Positions 1 to 8,809 of a DNA stretch of 64,000 nucleotides are shown here, piece after piece (within the stretch, counting starts at the first letter, position 1; each line of letters starts with the position of its first letter). The DNA comes from Lancefieldella parvula DSM 20469 (GTDB lineage Bacteria; Actinomycetota; Coriobacteriia; Coriobacteriales; Atopobiaceae). The DNA lies in NCBI RefSeq assembly GCF_000024225.1, contig NC_013203.1, positions 372,001-436,000 of the forward strand, written 5' to 3'. A model generated the notes under the pieces. That model was not told the origin of the DNA, did not search any database, and saw only the letters and a list, made by a program, of their open reading frames with translations. A program made the position numbers and the translations under genes.

Positions 1-719
1 GCCGTTACCTGCGAGATTGACGCAGAATCGTCTGTCATAAGCACGTCGATATCGGAAGGAGATCCATATTGGAAGCTGGAGTTAACACCCAGCTTACTGG
101 AATCGGCTAAAACGATGTGCTGTTCAGAGTGCTTAAGCATGAGCGAGTTTACACGCATCTCGTTTGAAACCAGTGTGGTAAGACCACGTTCAGCAGAAAT
201 TCCCGAGCAACCCAAAATACACTTTGCGGCGCGAATCTGGTTGATTGAAGCAAGCGCAAAATCGCCGGTCATAGACTTCTTAGCTGGTCGAACTTCTCCA
301 CCTGTAACTAAAACGGTCATTGATGGGGGATAGTCAGCTGCCAGGACGCTCCCGTTATTGGTAACAATTGTGATGTTCTCAGCAGTAATAAATTCCAGAA
401 CTTTAATGGCAGTTGAGCTGGTATTAATGAAGACCGTATCGCCATCTTTAATTAGTTTTGCCGCAGCTTGGGCAAGCTTGAACTTTGCGGTCACTTGGTT
501 AGAACTGAGGCCCGTAGAGAGTGGGTCAAGCAACGTAGCCATGCCATAGCTTCGAGAAATGAGACCTTGAGCTTCAAGTTCATCAAGATCGCGACGGATA
601 GTAAGTGAAGAAACTTCGAACCTATCAGCAAGATCGCTTACGGAAACTTGGCGGTATTGTTCAAGAAGACTCATGATAGAACTTCTGCGTGATGTTACAA
701 ATGAACGACTTGTGGCCAT
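1..719 (-). CDS. DeoR-family transcriptional repressor (UlaR-like), C-terminus cut by window edge
   Basis: Read on the minus strand from an ATG at 719; the frame stays open to base 1, so the C-terminus lies outside the window. The first ~55 residues form a DeoR-type winged helix: after RRSSIMSLLEQYRQVSVSDLA comes the family signature SSLTIRRDLDELEAQG at about residues 38-54. The rest matches the DeoR sugar-phosphate-sensing (isomerase-like) domain, with DGDTVFINTSSTA, IVTNNG, VTGGEVR and the later SNEMRVNSLMLKHS. It diverges from an ascorbate-type PTS operon, so by family and position it is most likely its repressor, sensing a sugar-acid phosphate such as L-ascorbate-6-phosphate. The effector and the gene name ulaR are inference. 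It could also control unrelated sugar genes left of the window. Confidence 0.5.
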   Translation of the reverse strand, partial: MATSRSFVTSRRSSIMSLLEQYRQVSVSDLADRFEVSSLTIRRDLDELEAQGLISRSYGMATLLDPLSTGLSSNQVTAKFKLAQAAAKLIKDGDTVFINTSSTAIKVLEFITAENITIVTNNGSVLAADYPPSMTVLVTGGEVRPAKKSMTGDFALASINQIRAAKCILGCSGISAERGLTTLVSNEMRVNSLMLKHSEQHIVLADSSKLGVNSSFQYGSPSDIDVLMTDDSASISQVT

Positions 720-1371
720 GAATCCCCCAATAGAACTCAAACTGCTGGTAAACCTATAGAAATAGTTGCAAACTTTTCAAGTACACGTTAGCGAGAAACT
801 CGACTGCTCGTGAGAAACTCGTATGGAGCTCATAAGAAGCTCGTGAAAAAGAACAGTTTGCTGTGATTTGACGTCACCATTTCTACAGCTAGGAGTCTTA
901 TGTAACAATATATTATATAAGACTTTTAACTAATTCAGTTTCGCGAAAAACATCGTACAAATTGTTAGTATCTTTTGAATGGTTCATGAACAATTGCACA
1001 GAAGCTTTTCGGCGAACCTTAGTGTATCTTACCCTACATGATGAACGTTTTGAATACTTAAACGGATATTTTTTAACGGTCAACGGTTTTTATGACGTAA
1101 ATCTCTAAAGTGAGCATAAATAAGTATTGATTAACTCCCAACTTTAGCTATACTGACATTATCGATTCGATTGGTAAAACGTTCTAAACGTTCAACAAAT
1201 AGGGAAATTTGTAATATAGCAAGTCAAATGTCATATAAATTATTTATCTAATTGTTGAAGTGTTCAGAACATTCAGGTTTTTCTCATTAAGCAACGTGTT
1301 CTTGTGTGGTCTTGCTATAGTCCAACATAAGAAGAAGATTCACAGTAGTCTACTGGAGAGGAGTGAATCGC
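720..1371. promoter_or_regulatory. Divergent regulatory region between the DeoR gene and the ula operon
   Basis: A 650-base AT-rich gap without a gene. It holds several short symmetric or repeated sites that suit a DeoR-type repressor: the palindrome GTTCATGAAC at 982-991, a direct pair of AAACGTTC at 1177-1184 and 1186-1193, and the palindrome TGTTCAGAACA at 1261-1271. Near 791-854 lie four degraded copies of a GCGAGAAACTC-like word. No experimentally known site is recognised; operator roles are inferred from position and symmetry. Confidence 0.5.
1127..1154 (+). promoter_or_regulatory. Candidate sigma-70-type promoter for the ula operon
   Basis: TTGATT at 1127-1132 and TATACT at 1149-1154 are separated by 16 bases, close to the housekeeping consensus. 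The AAACGTTC pair at 1177-1193 would lie just after the start point, a usual place for a repressor operator. A second possible start is the extended -10 element TGCTATAGT at 1313-1321, which has no good -35. Both are predictions from sequence alone. Confidence 0.5.
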
Positions 1372-1830
1372 ATGTTACTTCGCGATATTTATGAGCAGAA
1401 TCATTATGCATTCGTAAAAACCCCTATGACTTGGGAAGAGTCAATTAGAGAGTGCTGCAAACCACTGGAGGCTGATGGAACAGTTAATCCAGAGTATGCA
1501 GACGATATTATCGAGTGTATAAAAAAGTATGGTCCTTACATTGTTATCGTTCCAAACGTTGCAATGCCACATTCTACTGCTCGCATTGGCTCTAATGGTA
1601 AGACTGCTATTGGTTTTATGCACTCCGATGTTCCCGTTAATTTTGAGGATGGCGATGAAGAGAAGCAGGTTAAGACCTTCTTTACTCTGAGCGCAACCGA
1701 TCAAGAAGCACACCTTAAGAATATGCAGATGCTCGTTCAGGTACTTATGAATCAAGAGGTTCTTGAGCGCCTAAAGAATATTCAATCTCCAGAAGAGCTC
1801 TTGGAGATTGACAAGCTTATCTCTGAGTAA
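1372..1830 (+). CDS. ulaC: PTS system, ascorbate-type EIIA component
   Basis: A 152-residue cytoplasmic EIIA of the fructose/mannitol-ascorbate type. The phosphoryl-accepting histidine is in the motif VAMPHSTARIG (around residue 64). The tail NMQMLVQVLMNQEVLERL is typical of this family. It takes phosphate from HPr and passes it to the EIIB protein encoded downstream. The start ATG at 1372 is chosen because GGAGAGGAG at 1355-1363 sits 8 bases ahead; a GTG at 1363 overlaps that ribosome site and is unlikely. It is the first gene of the operon, ~100 bases before the EIIC gene. Assignment to ascorbate rather than another sugar acid rests on the UlaA- and UlaG-like neighbours. Confidence 0.5.
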   Translation: MLLRDIYEQNHYAFVKTPMTWEESIRECCKPLEADGTVNPEYADDIIECIKKYGPYIVIVPNVAMPHSTARIGSNGKTAIGFMHSDVPVNFEDGDEEKQVKTFFTLSATDQEAHLKNMQMLVQVLMNQEVLERLKNIQSPEELLEIDKLISE

Positions 1831-1932
1831 GCATGTTGTTGTGTACGTTTTTGTGTACACAGTATTGAGGATTTCCTTTTGTAGTGTGGGCTGCAGAAGG
1901 TAAGTATGTAGGACCCTTTGAAAGGGGTATCA

Positions 1933-3444
1933 ATGGATATCGTTCTTGGTATTTGGAAATGGTTTGCGAGTAACTTCTTGACTCAGCCAGCCTATTTCAT
2001 CGGTTTGATTGTTGCTATTGGCTACATTCTTCTTAAGAAGAAGTGGTACGACGTACTCGCTGGTTTCCTTAAGGCAGTCATTGGTTATCAGATTCTCTTG
2101 GTTGGTTCTGGTGGTCTGGTAACTGCATTCCGTCCAGTTCTCGTTGGACTTGAAGCTCGTTTCAACCTTTCTGCAATGGTCATTGACCCATACTTTGGCC
2201 AGAACGCCGTACAGGCAGGCATGGAGGCAGCTGATGCGCCTGCATTTATTGCAGGTCGTTCTTTCTCCTCTGTTATGCTTCTGCTGCTCTTCGCTTTTAT
2301 TCTGAACATTGTTCTGGTTGCTTTTAAGAAGCAGACTAAGCTTCGTGCAATCTTTACTACTGGTCATGTCCAGGTTCAACAGGCAGCAACTGCATTTTGG
2401 CTCATCCTCTTCTGCTTCCCACAGCTTAACGACGTTGCTATCCTTGCAGTCATGACTATTCTTCTTGGTCTTTACTGGGCAGTTGGTTCTAACCTTTGTA
2501 TTGGACCTACTCAGGATCTTACTGATGGCGCTGGCCTTACCATTGCTCATCAGCAGATGTTTGGTGTTTATTGTGCATCTAAGGCTTCCGAGTGGCTTGC
2601 TAAGCACTCTAAGAAGGAGTCTAAGCGCATCGAGGATATTGAGCTTCCAGGTTTTCTGAAGATTTTCAATGAGAATCTCGTTGCAACTGCAATTCTTATG
2701 ACAGCATTCTTTGGTGTTATTCTTGCTGTTCTTGGTCAGGATTTCTTGCTTGAAAACAAGTTCATGAAGCCAGGTCAGGATTTCTTCTTCTACATCATGA
2801 CCACTTCCTTCCAGTTTGCTGTTTACCTTTCTATCCTGCAGCTTGGTGTTCGTACCTTTGTTACCGAGCTCACCAACTCTTTCCAGGGTATTTCTAACAA
2901 GCTTCTTAAGGGTTCCGTCCCAGGTGTCGACTGCGCAGTTACCTACGGTTTTGGTTCTCCAAACGCAGTTACTCTTGGCTTCCTCATGGGTGCAGCTGGC
3001 CAGTTCCTGGCAATTGCAGCTCTGCTGCTTCTCAAGTCTCCAGTTGTTGTTATTGCAGGCTTTGTTCCATTGTTCTTCGATAACGCTACCATCGGCGTTT
3101 ATGCAAACAACAAGGGTGGTCTCCGCGCAGTTCTTATCATGCCTTTCATCTCTGGTCTTCTCCAGGTCTTCGGTTCAGCTCTTATCGCTGGCTGGGTTGG
3201 CATGGCTGCATACGGTGGATACCTTGGCATGTGGGACTGGGCAGTTGTCTGGCCAATCATGACCGGTGTCATGAAGTTCCTGTCCTACGCAGGTCTCGCA
3301 ATTGTTGTTATTGCTCTTATCGCAATTCCACAGCTCCAGTACCGTGCAAATAAAGACACGTACTTTATGGAGGTTGAGGATTATCAGAAGTGCAAGGAAA
3401 TTCGTGCACAGAAGGCCGCCGCAGCTAGTGCGGAAAGTAAGTAG
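1933..3444 (+). CDS. ulaA: PTS system, ascorbate-specific EIIC permease (UlaA family)
   Basis: About 503 residues with roughly ten hydrophobic segments, matching the UlaA/SgaT family of PTS membrane components that bring in and phosphorylate L-ascorbate together with UlaB and UlaC. Conserved features seen are the N-terminal FLTQPAYFIGLIVAIGY, YQILLVGSGGLV, the cytoplasmic GLTIAHQQMFG loop and GFGSPNAVTLGFLMGA. The start ATG at 1933 follows AAAGGGG; an in-frame TTG 15 bases upstream has no ribosome site. The C-terminal ~35 residues are charged and Ala-rich. It has no fused IIB domain; IIB is a separate downstream gene. Substrate specificity within the family is inferred from the neighbouring lactonase and epimerases. 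Confidence 0.5.
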   Translation: MDIVLGIWKWFASNFLTQPAYFIGLIVAIGYILLKKKWYDVLAGFLKAVIGYQILLVGSGGLVTAFRPVLVGLEARFNLSAMVIDPYFGQNAVQAGMEAADAPAFIAGRSFSSVMLLLLFAFILNIVLVAFKKQTKLRAIFTTGHVQVQQAATAFWLILFCFPQLNDVAILAVMTILLGLYWAVGSNLCIGPTQDLTDGAGLTIAHQQMFGVYCASKASEWLAKHSKKESKRIEDIELPGFLKIFNENLVATAILMTAFFGVILAVLGQDFLLENKFMKPGQDFFFYIMTTSFQFAVYLSILQLGVRTFVTELTNSFQGISNKLLKGSVPGVDCAVTYGFGSPNAVTLGFLMGAAGQFLAIAALLLLKSPVVVIAGFVPLFFDNATIGVYANNKGGLRAVLIMPFISGLLQVFGSALIAGWVGMAAYGGYLGMWDWAVVWPIMTGVMKFLSYAGLAIVVIALIAIPQLQYRANKDTYFMEVEDYQKCKEIRAQKAAAASAESK

Positions 3445-3459
3445 CCCTCTTTCTTCCTA

Positions 3460-3487
3460 CCCTGAGCAGACCCCCATCTGCTCAGGG
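3460..3487 (+). other. Intercistronic RNA hairpin between ulaA and ulaB
   Basis: A perfect 11-bp stem, CCCTGAGCAGA against TCTGCTCAGGG, with a 6-base loop (CCCCCA). No U-run follows, so it looks more like an RNA-stability or attenuation hairpin at the 3' end of the permease message than a full terminator. Confidence 0.5.
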
Positions 3488-3609
3488 TTATTAGTAATAC
3501 TCGGCACATTGTTTGGTGCAGTATTTGCCCTAAAGGCAATCCGCGTGGCGCTCAAATGGGTATATACAAAATGTGTCCGTAATCAGTTTGTTTGATCGAA
3601 GGAGTCAAT

Positions 3610-3918
3610 ATGAACGCAAAGATTTTGGTCGCATGTGCAAACGGCGCAGGTACTTCTCTGATGATGAAAATGACCGCTGAGCGCGTTACTCAGAAGCTCA
3701 ACATGGGCGTCGATAAGATTCATCACTGCGCACTTTCTGAGGGCGTAAGCTCCGCTCGTCAGTATGACATCGTTTTTGCACCTCTTAACTTCCTGAACAT
3801 GTACGACGATGCTGCTAAGGCTGGCGTCACCGTCATTGGTCTGCGCAATGTTCTTTCTGACGCAGAGATGGAGGAGAAGCTTAAGGAAACCGGTGCTGCA
3901 GAGAAGTTTTCCGCATAG
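3610..3918 (+). CDS. ulaB: PTS system, ascorbate-specific EIIB component
   Basis: A 102-residue EIIB of the ascorbate/galactitol class. The phosphocysteine lies in the P-loop-like motif VACANGAGTSLMM, with Cys9 as the phosphate carrier. The rest, with DIVFAPLNF and GVTVIGLRNVLS, fits the Rossmann-like IIB fold. It passes phosphate from the EIIA protein to substrate at the EIIC permease. The ATG at 3610 follows GAAGGAG 6 bases earlier. It lies 165 bases after ulaA, across a stable hairpin, which may allow its level to differ from that of the permease. Confidence 0.5.
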   Translation: MNAKILVACANGAGTSLMMKMTAERVTQKLNMGVDKIHHCALSEGVSSARQYDIVFAPLNFLNMYDDAAKAGVTVIGLRNVLSDAEMEEKLKETGAAEKFSA

Positions 3919-3947
3919 TTTATGTTTCTCAGGAATCGAGCACTTTA

Positions 3948-5003
3948 ATGACTTTTGAAAAGAAAATTCTTGCCGAGATGCCTAAGTGCTATGCGCTTGG
4001 TATGTTTGAGGGAGAAGATACACCAAGCTTTTTAGCTGCTGTCGAGAAGGACGGTCCAATCCGTCGTTTTACGCTTGACGGTGAGCCGCTGGAGACTGTT
4101 GTTCCAGGCCCTGGTGGTGTCATGACCATTACACAGGTCCCTGGCAGGAAAGATCAGTTCCTTGCAACCCGCAAGTTCTTCTCGCCAAACTTTGGTGGAG
4201 ATGACGCGGCAATTGCATCCTATACCAAGCAAGCAGATGGTTCGTGGTCTGAGCAGATTCTCTGCGATCTTCCCTATGTTCACCGTTTTGGCATCCTAAA
4301 GGCTGCCGACGGTCAGCTTTGGGTTCTTGCTTGCTCTATCAAGGGTGGAGCTGAGACGGGCGTCAAGGATGATTGGCGCACTCCAGGTGCTGTTTGGGCT
4401 GCTCCTTTAAGCGATAACCTTGAGCAGTACACGGTAGACAACCAGCTTAAGCTGACTTGTGTTGCTAACTATCAAGTTCAGAACCATGGTTTCTGGACTG
4501 CACCTGATAAATCGTACGCTTTGATCTCAACCGCCGCAGGCGTGTTTAGATATGTGCCACCAACAACCCCCGAGGGTTCTTGGGATGTCACTTGCCTTCT
4601 GGTTCAGCCAACAAGCGACATTGTTGCAACAGACTTTGACGGCGACGGCAAGCTGGAGATTCTTACTTTCTCCAAGTTCCATGGTGATACGCTGGCAATT
4701 TGGCACGAAGGACAGACTCGCGATCGCTACGAGCAGGTTTGGTGTGACCCACAGAAACGCAGCTTCCTTCATGCGCTTTGGGCAGCAGACCTTAATGGCG
4801 AGAAGTGCGCGGTTATTGGTAACCGCAAAGATGGTCGCGATTTGTTACTTGTTAGATACGTTGACGGTCAGTACACCGTAGACGTTATCGACCATGACCT
4901 TGGGCCGGCAAACTGCATGGTGTATAAGCATGACGGCAGCAATTACATTGTTGCTGCATATCGTGAGACAGACCAGCTAGCTCTCTACAAAGTAGTGGAG
5001 TAA
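3948..5003 (+). CDS. Uncharacterised cytosolic beta-propeller/FG-GAP-like protein of the ula operon
   Basis: 351 residues with no signal peptide or membrane segment. The sequence is a run of short beta-strand blocks with aromatic and Gly-rich turns. One block, IVATDFDGDGKLEILTFSKF (about residues 225-244), is a clear FG-GAP/VCBS calcium-loop motif (DxDGDG); a second weaker one is WAADLNGEKCAVIGN. This suggests a seven-bladed propeller. It sits exactly where a UlaD-type decarboxylase might be expected, between the PTS genes and the lactonase, but shows no trace of the decarboxylase TIM barrel. The ribosome site is weak (AGGA 13 bases before the ATG). A sugar-acid lactonase, isomerase or sensing role is possible; function is unknown. 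Confidence 0.5.
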   Translation: MTFEKKILAEMPKCYALGMFEGEDTPSFLAAVEKDGPIRRFTLDGEPLETVVPGPGGVMTITQVPGRKDQFLATRKFFSPNFGGDDAAIASYTKQADGSWSEQILCDLPYVHRFGILKAADGQLWVLACSIKGGAETGVKDDWRTPGAVWAAPLSDNLEQYTVDNQLKLTCVANYQVQNHGFWTAPDKSYALISTAAGVFRYVPPTTPEGSWDVTCLLVQPTSDIVATDFDGDGKLEILTFSKFHGDTLAIWHEGQTRDRYEQVWCDPQKRSFLHALWAADLNGEKCAVIGNRKDGRDLLLVRYVDGQYTVDVIDHDLGPANCMVYKHDGSNYIVAAYRETDQLALYKVVE

Positions 5004-5017
5004 AGCTGCGTTTTGTA

Positions 5018-5071
5018 GAGAGTGCTCAGGATGAGCTTCTGAGCATGCAGGCGAAGTCCTGAGCACCTCTC
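5018..5071 (+). other. Intercistronic hairpin ahead of ulaG
   Basis: GTGCTCAGGA (5022-5031) pairs with TCCTGAGCAC (5057-5066), and flanking GAGA/TCTC extends the stem across one bulge. No U-run follows. It separates the propeller gene from ulaG and may protect or process the mRNA. Confidence 0.5.
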
Positions 5072-5126
5072 AAACTACCTGCACATACACCAAGTACTAG
5101 TCTATGTTTTTAGAAAGGAGCGCGTA

Positions 5127-6245
5127 ATGGCAGATTTGAAAGACGTCACACGCGACAGTTGGATTATGAGTACCTTCCCTGAGTGGGGAACGTGGCTTAA
5201 CGAAGAGATTGATAATGCCGTAGTAGAGCCAGGCCAGGTTGAAATGTGGTGGCTCGGCTGCGTTGGTATTTGGTTTAAGACTCCTGGTGGAGCAAACGTT
5301 GCTGTTGATTTCTGGGCAGGCAATGGTAAGCGTACTCACGGTGACGGTCTCATGAAGCCTGGTCACCAGATGGCAAACATGGCGGGCGTTCGTAAGATGC
5401 AGCCAAATCTTCGTAACGTTCCATTTGTTATTGATCCATTTGCTATCAAGAACCTTGACGCTGTTGTGGTAACTCACATTCACCAGGATCACATGTCCAA
5501 GGAGCTTGCAGCTCATGTTGTTAACAACAACATGACTACCACTGACGAGAATGGCAAAGAGATTCCTGTTCCATTTATTGGTCCTAAGGATGCAGTTGAC
5601 ATTTGGGTTGGCTGGGGTGTTCCACGCGAGCAGTGTATTGTTGTTAAGCCTGGTGACCGTGTCAAGATTAAGGACATGGAGATCGTTGCATACGATTCCT
5701 TTGACCGCACTATCATTGTTACCACTACTGATACTTCTGAGAACCGCCCTGACCTCTGGGGTAAGTGCCCAATGGACATGGATGAAAAGGCAGTTAACTA
5801 TCTCTTTGTCACCCCTGGTGGAAACATCTATCACTCTGGTGACTCTCACTACTCCATTTACTTTGCTAAGCACGGCAAAGACATCGCTAAGGAGTTTGGT
5901 GGCGTAGACGTCTGCTTTGGCGCTTATGGTTGCAACCCAATTGGTATCCAGGACAAGATGGAAGCAACCGATATGCTCCGCATGGCTGAGGCCCTTCAGT
6001 CCAAGGTTGTTATCCCAATTCATCACGATGTTTGGACAAACTTCCAGGCAGACGTCCAGGAGATCAAGGTTCTTTGGGACATGCGCAAGGATCGTCTTGA
6101 CTACAAGTTCCACCCATTCTTCTGGGAGGTTGGCGGCCACTACACCTATCCACAGGATAAGGACCGCTTTGCTTACCATCATGACCGTGGCTTCCATGAT
6201 TGCTTCGATCACGAGCCAAACGTTCCATTCCGCAGTGTTCTCTAA
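5127..6245 (+). CDS. ulaG: L-ascorbate 6-phosphate lactonase
   Basis: A 372-residue metallo-beta-lactamase-fold hydrolase that opens L-ascorbate-6-phosphate to 3-keto-L-gulonate-6-phosphate in the cytoplasm. The metal site is seen as [14 protein letters not shown] (HxHxDH, ~residues 117-122), then HSGDSHYS and PIHHDVW. Length and the opening [30 protein letters not shown] match UlaG closely. The ATG at 5127 follows GAAAGGAG by 8 bases. UlaG is the most diagnostic enzyme of the anaerobic ascorbate pathway, so it anchors the substrate prediction for the whole operon. Confidence 0.5.
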   Translation: MADLKDVTRDSWIMSTFPEWGTWLNEEIDNAVVEPGQVEMWWLGCVGIWFKTPGGANVAVDFWAGNGKRTHGDGLMKPGHQMANMAGVRKMQPNLRNVPFVIDPFAIKNLDAVVVTHIHQDHMSKELAAHVVNNNMTTTDENGKEIPVPFIGPKDAVDIWVGWGVPREQCIVVKPGDRVKIKDMEIVAYDSFDRTIIVTTTDTSENRPDLWGKCPMDMDEKAVNYLFVTPGGNIYHSGDSHYSIYFAKHGKDIAKEFGGVDVCFGAYGCNPIGIQDKMEATDMLRMAEALQSKVVIPIHHDVWTNFQADVQEIKVLWDMRKDRLDYKFHPFFWEVGGHYTYPQDKDRFAYHHDRGFHDCFDHEPNVPFRSVL

Positions 6246-6257
6246 GGAGCAGTCTTT

Positions 6258-6959
6258 ATGATGCTTAAAGAGCTTCGTGATGAAGTATATGAAGCAAATA
6301 TGGATCTGCCAAAGCATGGCCTGGTAGTTTTTACCTGGGGTAATGCTTCTGGACTTGATCGTGAACGTGGTCTGTTTGTTATCAAGCCATCGGGTGTTTC
6401 TTATGAGGAGCTCAGCCCGGAGAACTTGGTTGTCTGTGATCTTGATGGCAATGTTGTTGAGGGTGAGTTGAACCCATCTTCCGATACTCCAACTCATGCT
6501 TGTTTGTATCGTGCATGGGGCGATAAGATCGGCGGAATTGTTCACACTCACTCAACCCACGCTGTTTCTTGGGCACAGGCTGGACGCTCTATTCCTTGCT
6601 ATGGCACCACACACGCAGATTATTTCTATGGAGATATTCCTTGCGTGCGCAGCCTAACTAAGGGCGAGGTAGAGAGTGCATATGAGCTTGAGACCGGAAA
6701 CGTTATTGTTGAGGGCTTTGCTAACTTGGATCCAATTGCGGTTCCTGGAACGCTCCTTCACAACCACGGTCCTTTCTCTTGGGGTAAAGATGCCATGGCT
6801 GCTGTGTACCACGCTGTAGTCATCGAGGAGGTTGCTAAGATGGCAACACTCACCGAGCTCAATAACCCTAAAGTTCAGGAGGCACCACAGTACCTTCAGG
6901 ACAAGCACTACATGCGCAAGCATGGTCCAAATGCCTACTACGGACAGGGTAATCATTAA
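6258..6959 (+). CDS. ulaF: L-ribulose-5-phosphate 4-epimerase
   Basis: 233 residues of the class II aldolase/AraD fold. It converts L-ribulose-5-phosphate to D-xylulose-5-phosphate. Signature stretches are [34 protein letters not shown], the zinc-binding [18 protein letters not shown] (the two histidines of HTHS) and [11 protein letters not shown] with the third zinc histidine. The start is ATG ATG at 6258/6261, 12 bases after ulaG, with TAAGGAG as ribosome site. The gene is part of the ula operon, and its product feeds the split transketolase encoded 2 kb downstream. Confidence 0.5.
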   Translation: MMLKELRDEVYEANMDLPKHGLVVFTWGNASGLDRERGLFVIKPSGVSYEELSPENLVVCDLDGNVVEGELNPSSDTPTHACLYRAWGDKIGGIVHTHSTHAVSWAQAGRSIPCYGTTHADYFYGDIPCVRSLTKGEVESAYELETGNVIVEGFANLDPIAVPGTLLHNHGPFSWGKDAMAAVYHAVVIEEVAKMATLTELNNPKVQEAPQYLQDKHYMRKHGPNAYYGQGNH

Positions 6960-6990
6960 AGCCTGTTCAGTGAGTAGAATTTGTTTCAGT

Positions 6991-7021
6991 CAGGCGGTCT
7001 TTTATAAGGCCGTCTGTTTTT
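6991..7021 (+). terminator. Terminator-like hairpin inside the ula operon
   Basis: CAGGCGGTC (6991-6999) pairs with GGCCGTCTG (7008-7016), with two G-U pairs and an 8-base loop, followed by TTTTT. It looks like an intrinsic terminator of moderate strength but lies between ulaF and ulaE, so it probably causes only partial termination or caps the 3' end of processed mRNA. Confidence 0.5.
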
Positions 7022-7034
7022 AAAAGGAGAAGAT

Positions 7035-7883
7035 ATGTCCAAGTATCAGCTAGGACTTTATGAGAAGGCCACTCCAACTGATCTTTCTTGGGAAGAGCGC
7101 CTCAGCATAGCAGGAGAGTCTGGCTTTGATTATGTTGAGATCTCCGTTGATGAGTCTGACGCTCGTCTTTCTCGCCTTGAATGGAGCGGTGAGGAGCGTG
7201 CAGCAGTTTGTCAGGCAATGGTAAACTCTGGTGTTCGCCTGGGCTCTATGTGCCTTTCTGGTCATCGTAAGTACCCTTTTGGTTCTCGTGATCAGGCAAC
7301 TCGTGAGCGTAGTCTTGAGATTATGCAGAAGGCACTTGATCTTGCGGGTGACTTGGGACTTCACACCATTCAGCTTGCTGGCTATGATGTGTACTACGAG
7401 GACGGTGCAGAGGATACGCGCAAGTATTTTGAGGAGAACCTGGCTAAGGCTGTAGAAATGGCTGCTAAGGCGGGTATTGTTATGGGCTTTGAGACCATGG
7501 AAACTCCTTTTATGGATACGGTCGAGAAGGCCATGCACTACGTAAACCTTATCAAGAGCCCTTACCTTGGTGTTTATCCCGACGCTGGCAATCTTACCAA
7601 TGCATCGTTTATTTACGGCAATACTGTTGCTGATGATATTGCTCTTGGTGCAGGTCATATCTTGGCAGCTCACCTAAAAGAGACTGTTGCTGGCGCTTAT
7701 CGTGAGATTCCATTCTCTACGGGTACCACTGACTATGAGGGCGCTCTGTCACAGCTTGTTCCTCAGGGTGTTAGACGTTTTGTTGCAGAGATGTGGTACA
7801 CCGGAAACGAGAACTGGAAAGAAGATCTTGTCTTTGCTTCCACATACGTTCGCAGCAAAATTGATAAGGTGTTTGAAGGGTAA
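7035..7883 (+). CDS. ulaE: L-ribulose-5-phosphate 3-epimerase (L-xylulose-5-phosphate 3-epimerase)
   Basis: 282 residues, TIM-barrel sugar-phosphate epimerase of the UlaE/SgaU family. It interconverts L-xylulose-5-phosphate and L-ribulose-5-phosphate. Seen: the N-terminal LGLYEKATPTDLSWEERLSIAGESGFDYVEISVDE, SMCLSGHRKYPFGS, IQLAGYDVYYE, GFETMETPFM with the catalytic/metal glutamate, GVYPDAGN and a late RFVAEMWYTG glutamate. Length matches the family. It follows a terminator-like hairpin by 13 bases, and AAAAGGAGAAG supplies the ribosome site. Its substrate would come from a UlaD decarboxylase, which is not found in this window. Confidence 0.5.
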   Translation: MSKYQLGLYEKATPTDLSWEERLSIAGESGFDYVEISVDESDARLSRLEWSGEERAAVCQAMVNSGVRLGSMCLSGHRKYPFGSRDQATRERSLEIMQKALDLAGDLGLHTIQLAGYDVYYEDGAEDTRKYFEENLAKAVEMAAKAGIVMGFETMETPFMDTVEKAMHYVNLIKSPYLGVYPDAGNLTNASFIYGNTVADDIALGAGHILAAHLKETVAGAYREIPFSTGTTDYEGALSQLVPQGVRRFVAEMWYTGNENWKEDLVFASTYVRSKIDKVFEG

Positions 7884-8015
7884 ACGGTCTTTTTGCACTT
7901 GTTTTGGGTTTCTCACCACAGACGGTACATAAGAATCTGTACAATGTGATTAGCTCTTTCTTAGTACGACGTACGTTTCCAAACTCGTTTAAGTTTGTAC
8001 AGGGAAGGATTACAC

Positions 8016-8696
8016 ATGAAGTTCTTTATTGACACTGCGGATATCGATGAGATTTCTGAGGCTTTAAGCTGGGGCTGCTTGGCAGGCGTTACTACTAACC
8101 CATCACTGTATGCAAAGATTGGTGGTAAGCTAGCTGACTTTGAATCTCATATGGTTAAGATTGCCCAGCTCTGCGAAGGTCTTCCTGTTTCTGCAGAATC
8201 TACGGCAACAACAACTGAGGGCATGATTGAGGAAGGCCGTCACCTGGCTTCTCTTGCTCCAAATATTGTTGTTAAGCTTCCTATTTGTGCCGAGAGCCTT
8301 GCTGCTACTCATCAACTTGCTTCTGAGGGAATCCGTGTCAATATGACGTTGATCTTCTCGGCACCTCAGGCCCTTCTTGCTGCAAATGCAGGTGCTCGTT
8401 ATATTTCACCATTTGTTGGTCGTTTTGATGATATTGGTGAGGACGGCATTGAGCAGCTTGCAACCGTAGTTTCATGCATTGAGAACTACGCATGGGATAA
8501 AAACGTTGACCACACCGTAGAGATTATTACTGCTTCTGTTCGTACACCAAACCACGTAACTCAGGCAGCTCTGCTTGGTGCTGATATTGCAACCGTTCCA
8601 TTTGGCGCTCTGAAGAAGTGTTTGAAGCATCCTTTGACCGATGCCGGTCTTAAATCTTTTGAGGCTGACTGGGAAAAGGTTAAGGCTCAGCAATAA
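8016..8696 (+). CDS. tal: Transaldolase / fructose-6-phosphate aldolase-like protein
   Basis: 226 residues, the short TalC/FSA-type transaldolase (class I aldolase barrel). MKFFIDTADIDEI, GVTTNPSLYAK, NIVVKLPICAE (Schiff-base lysine), VNMTLIFSAPQALLAANAGARYISPFVGR and ITASVRTPNHVTQAALLGADIATVPF are diagnostic. It would transfer dihydroxyacetone units between sedoheptulose-7-P and glyceraldehyde-3-P. The ATG at 8016 follows GGGAAGGA; an upstream in-frame TTG has no site. It sits 130 bases after ulaE and just before the transketolase subunits, completing the non-oxidative pentose phosphate branch. Transaldolase versus F6P-aldolase activity cannot be decided from sequence by eye. Confidence 0.5.
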   Translation: MKFFIDTADIDEISEALSWGCLAGVTTNPSLYAKIGGKLADFESHMVKIAQLCEGLPVSAESTATTTEGMIEEGRHLASLAPNIVVKLPICAESLAATHQLASEGIRVNMTLIFSAPQALLAANAGARYISPFVGRFDDIGEDGIEQLATVVSCIENYAWDKNVDHTVEIITASVRTPNHVTQAALLGADIATVPFGALKKCLKHPLTDAGLKSFEADWEKVKAQQ

Positions 8697-8704
8697 TAGT
8701 GATG

Positions 8705-8739
8705 AAGTACGCCCGGCCTAGGTTGGGCGTACTTATTTT
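8705..8739 (+). terminator. Intrinsic terminator after the transaldolase gene
   Basis: AAGTACGCCC (8705-8714) and GGGCGTACTT (8725-8734) form a 10-bp stem around a 10-base loop, followed by ATTTTA. This makes the downstream start at 8699 proposed by a longer open frame unlikely, since that start would lie before the hairpin. Confidence 0.5.
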
Positions 8740-8744
8740 AAGTA

Positions 8745-8772
8745 TTGATTTGGGTGTCTGTTTGGCTACTGT
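8745..8772 (+). promoter_or_regulatory. Possible promoter for the transketolase genes
   Basis: TTGATT (8745-8750) and TACTGT (8767-8772) are 16 bases apart and lie just after the transaldolase terminator, about 40 bases before the transketolase start. This is a weak, sequence-only prediction. Confidence 0.5.
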
Positions 8773-8809
8773 GTTAGAACCATTTAGACACCTGTTTGAG
8801 AGGATGAGA

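Noticed and set aside
5097-6551. Long open frame of 484 codons on the minus strand across ulaG and ulaF
   Set aside because: It is antisense to two well-supported enzymes, has no ribosome site or family match and reflects codon bias of the real genes.
8699-8809. Longer N-terminus for the transketolase subunit
   Set aside because: It would begin before the transaldolase terminator hairpin and lacks family similarity; ATG 8810 has a ribosome site.
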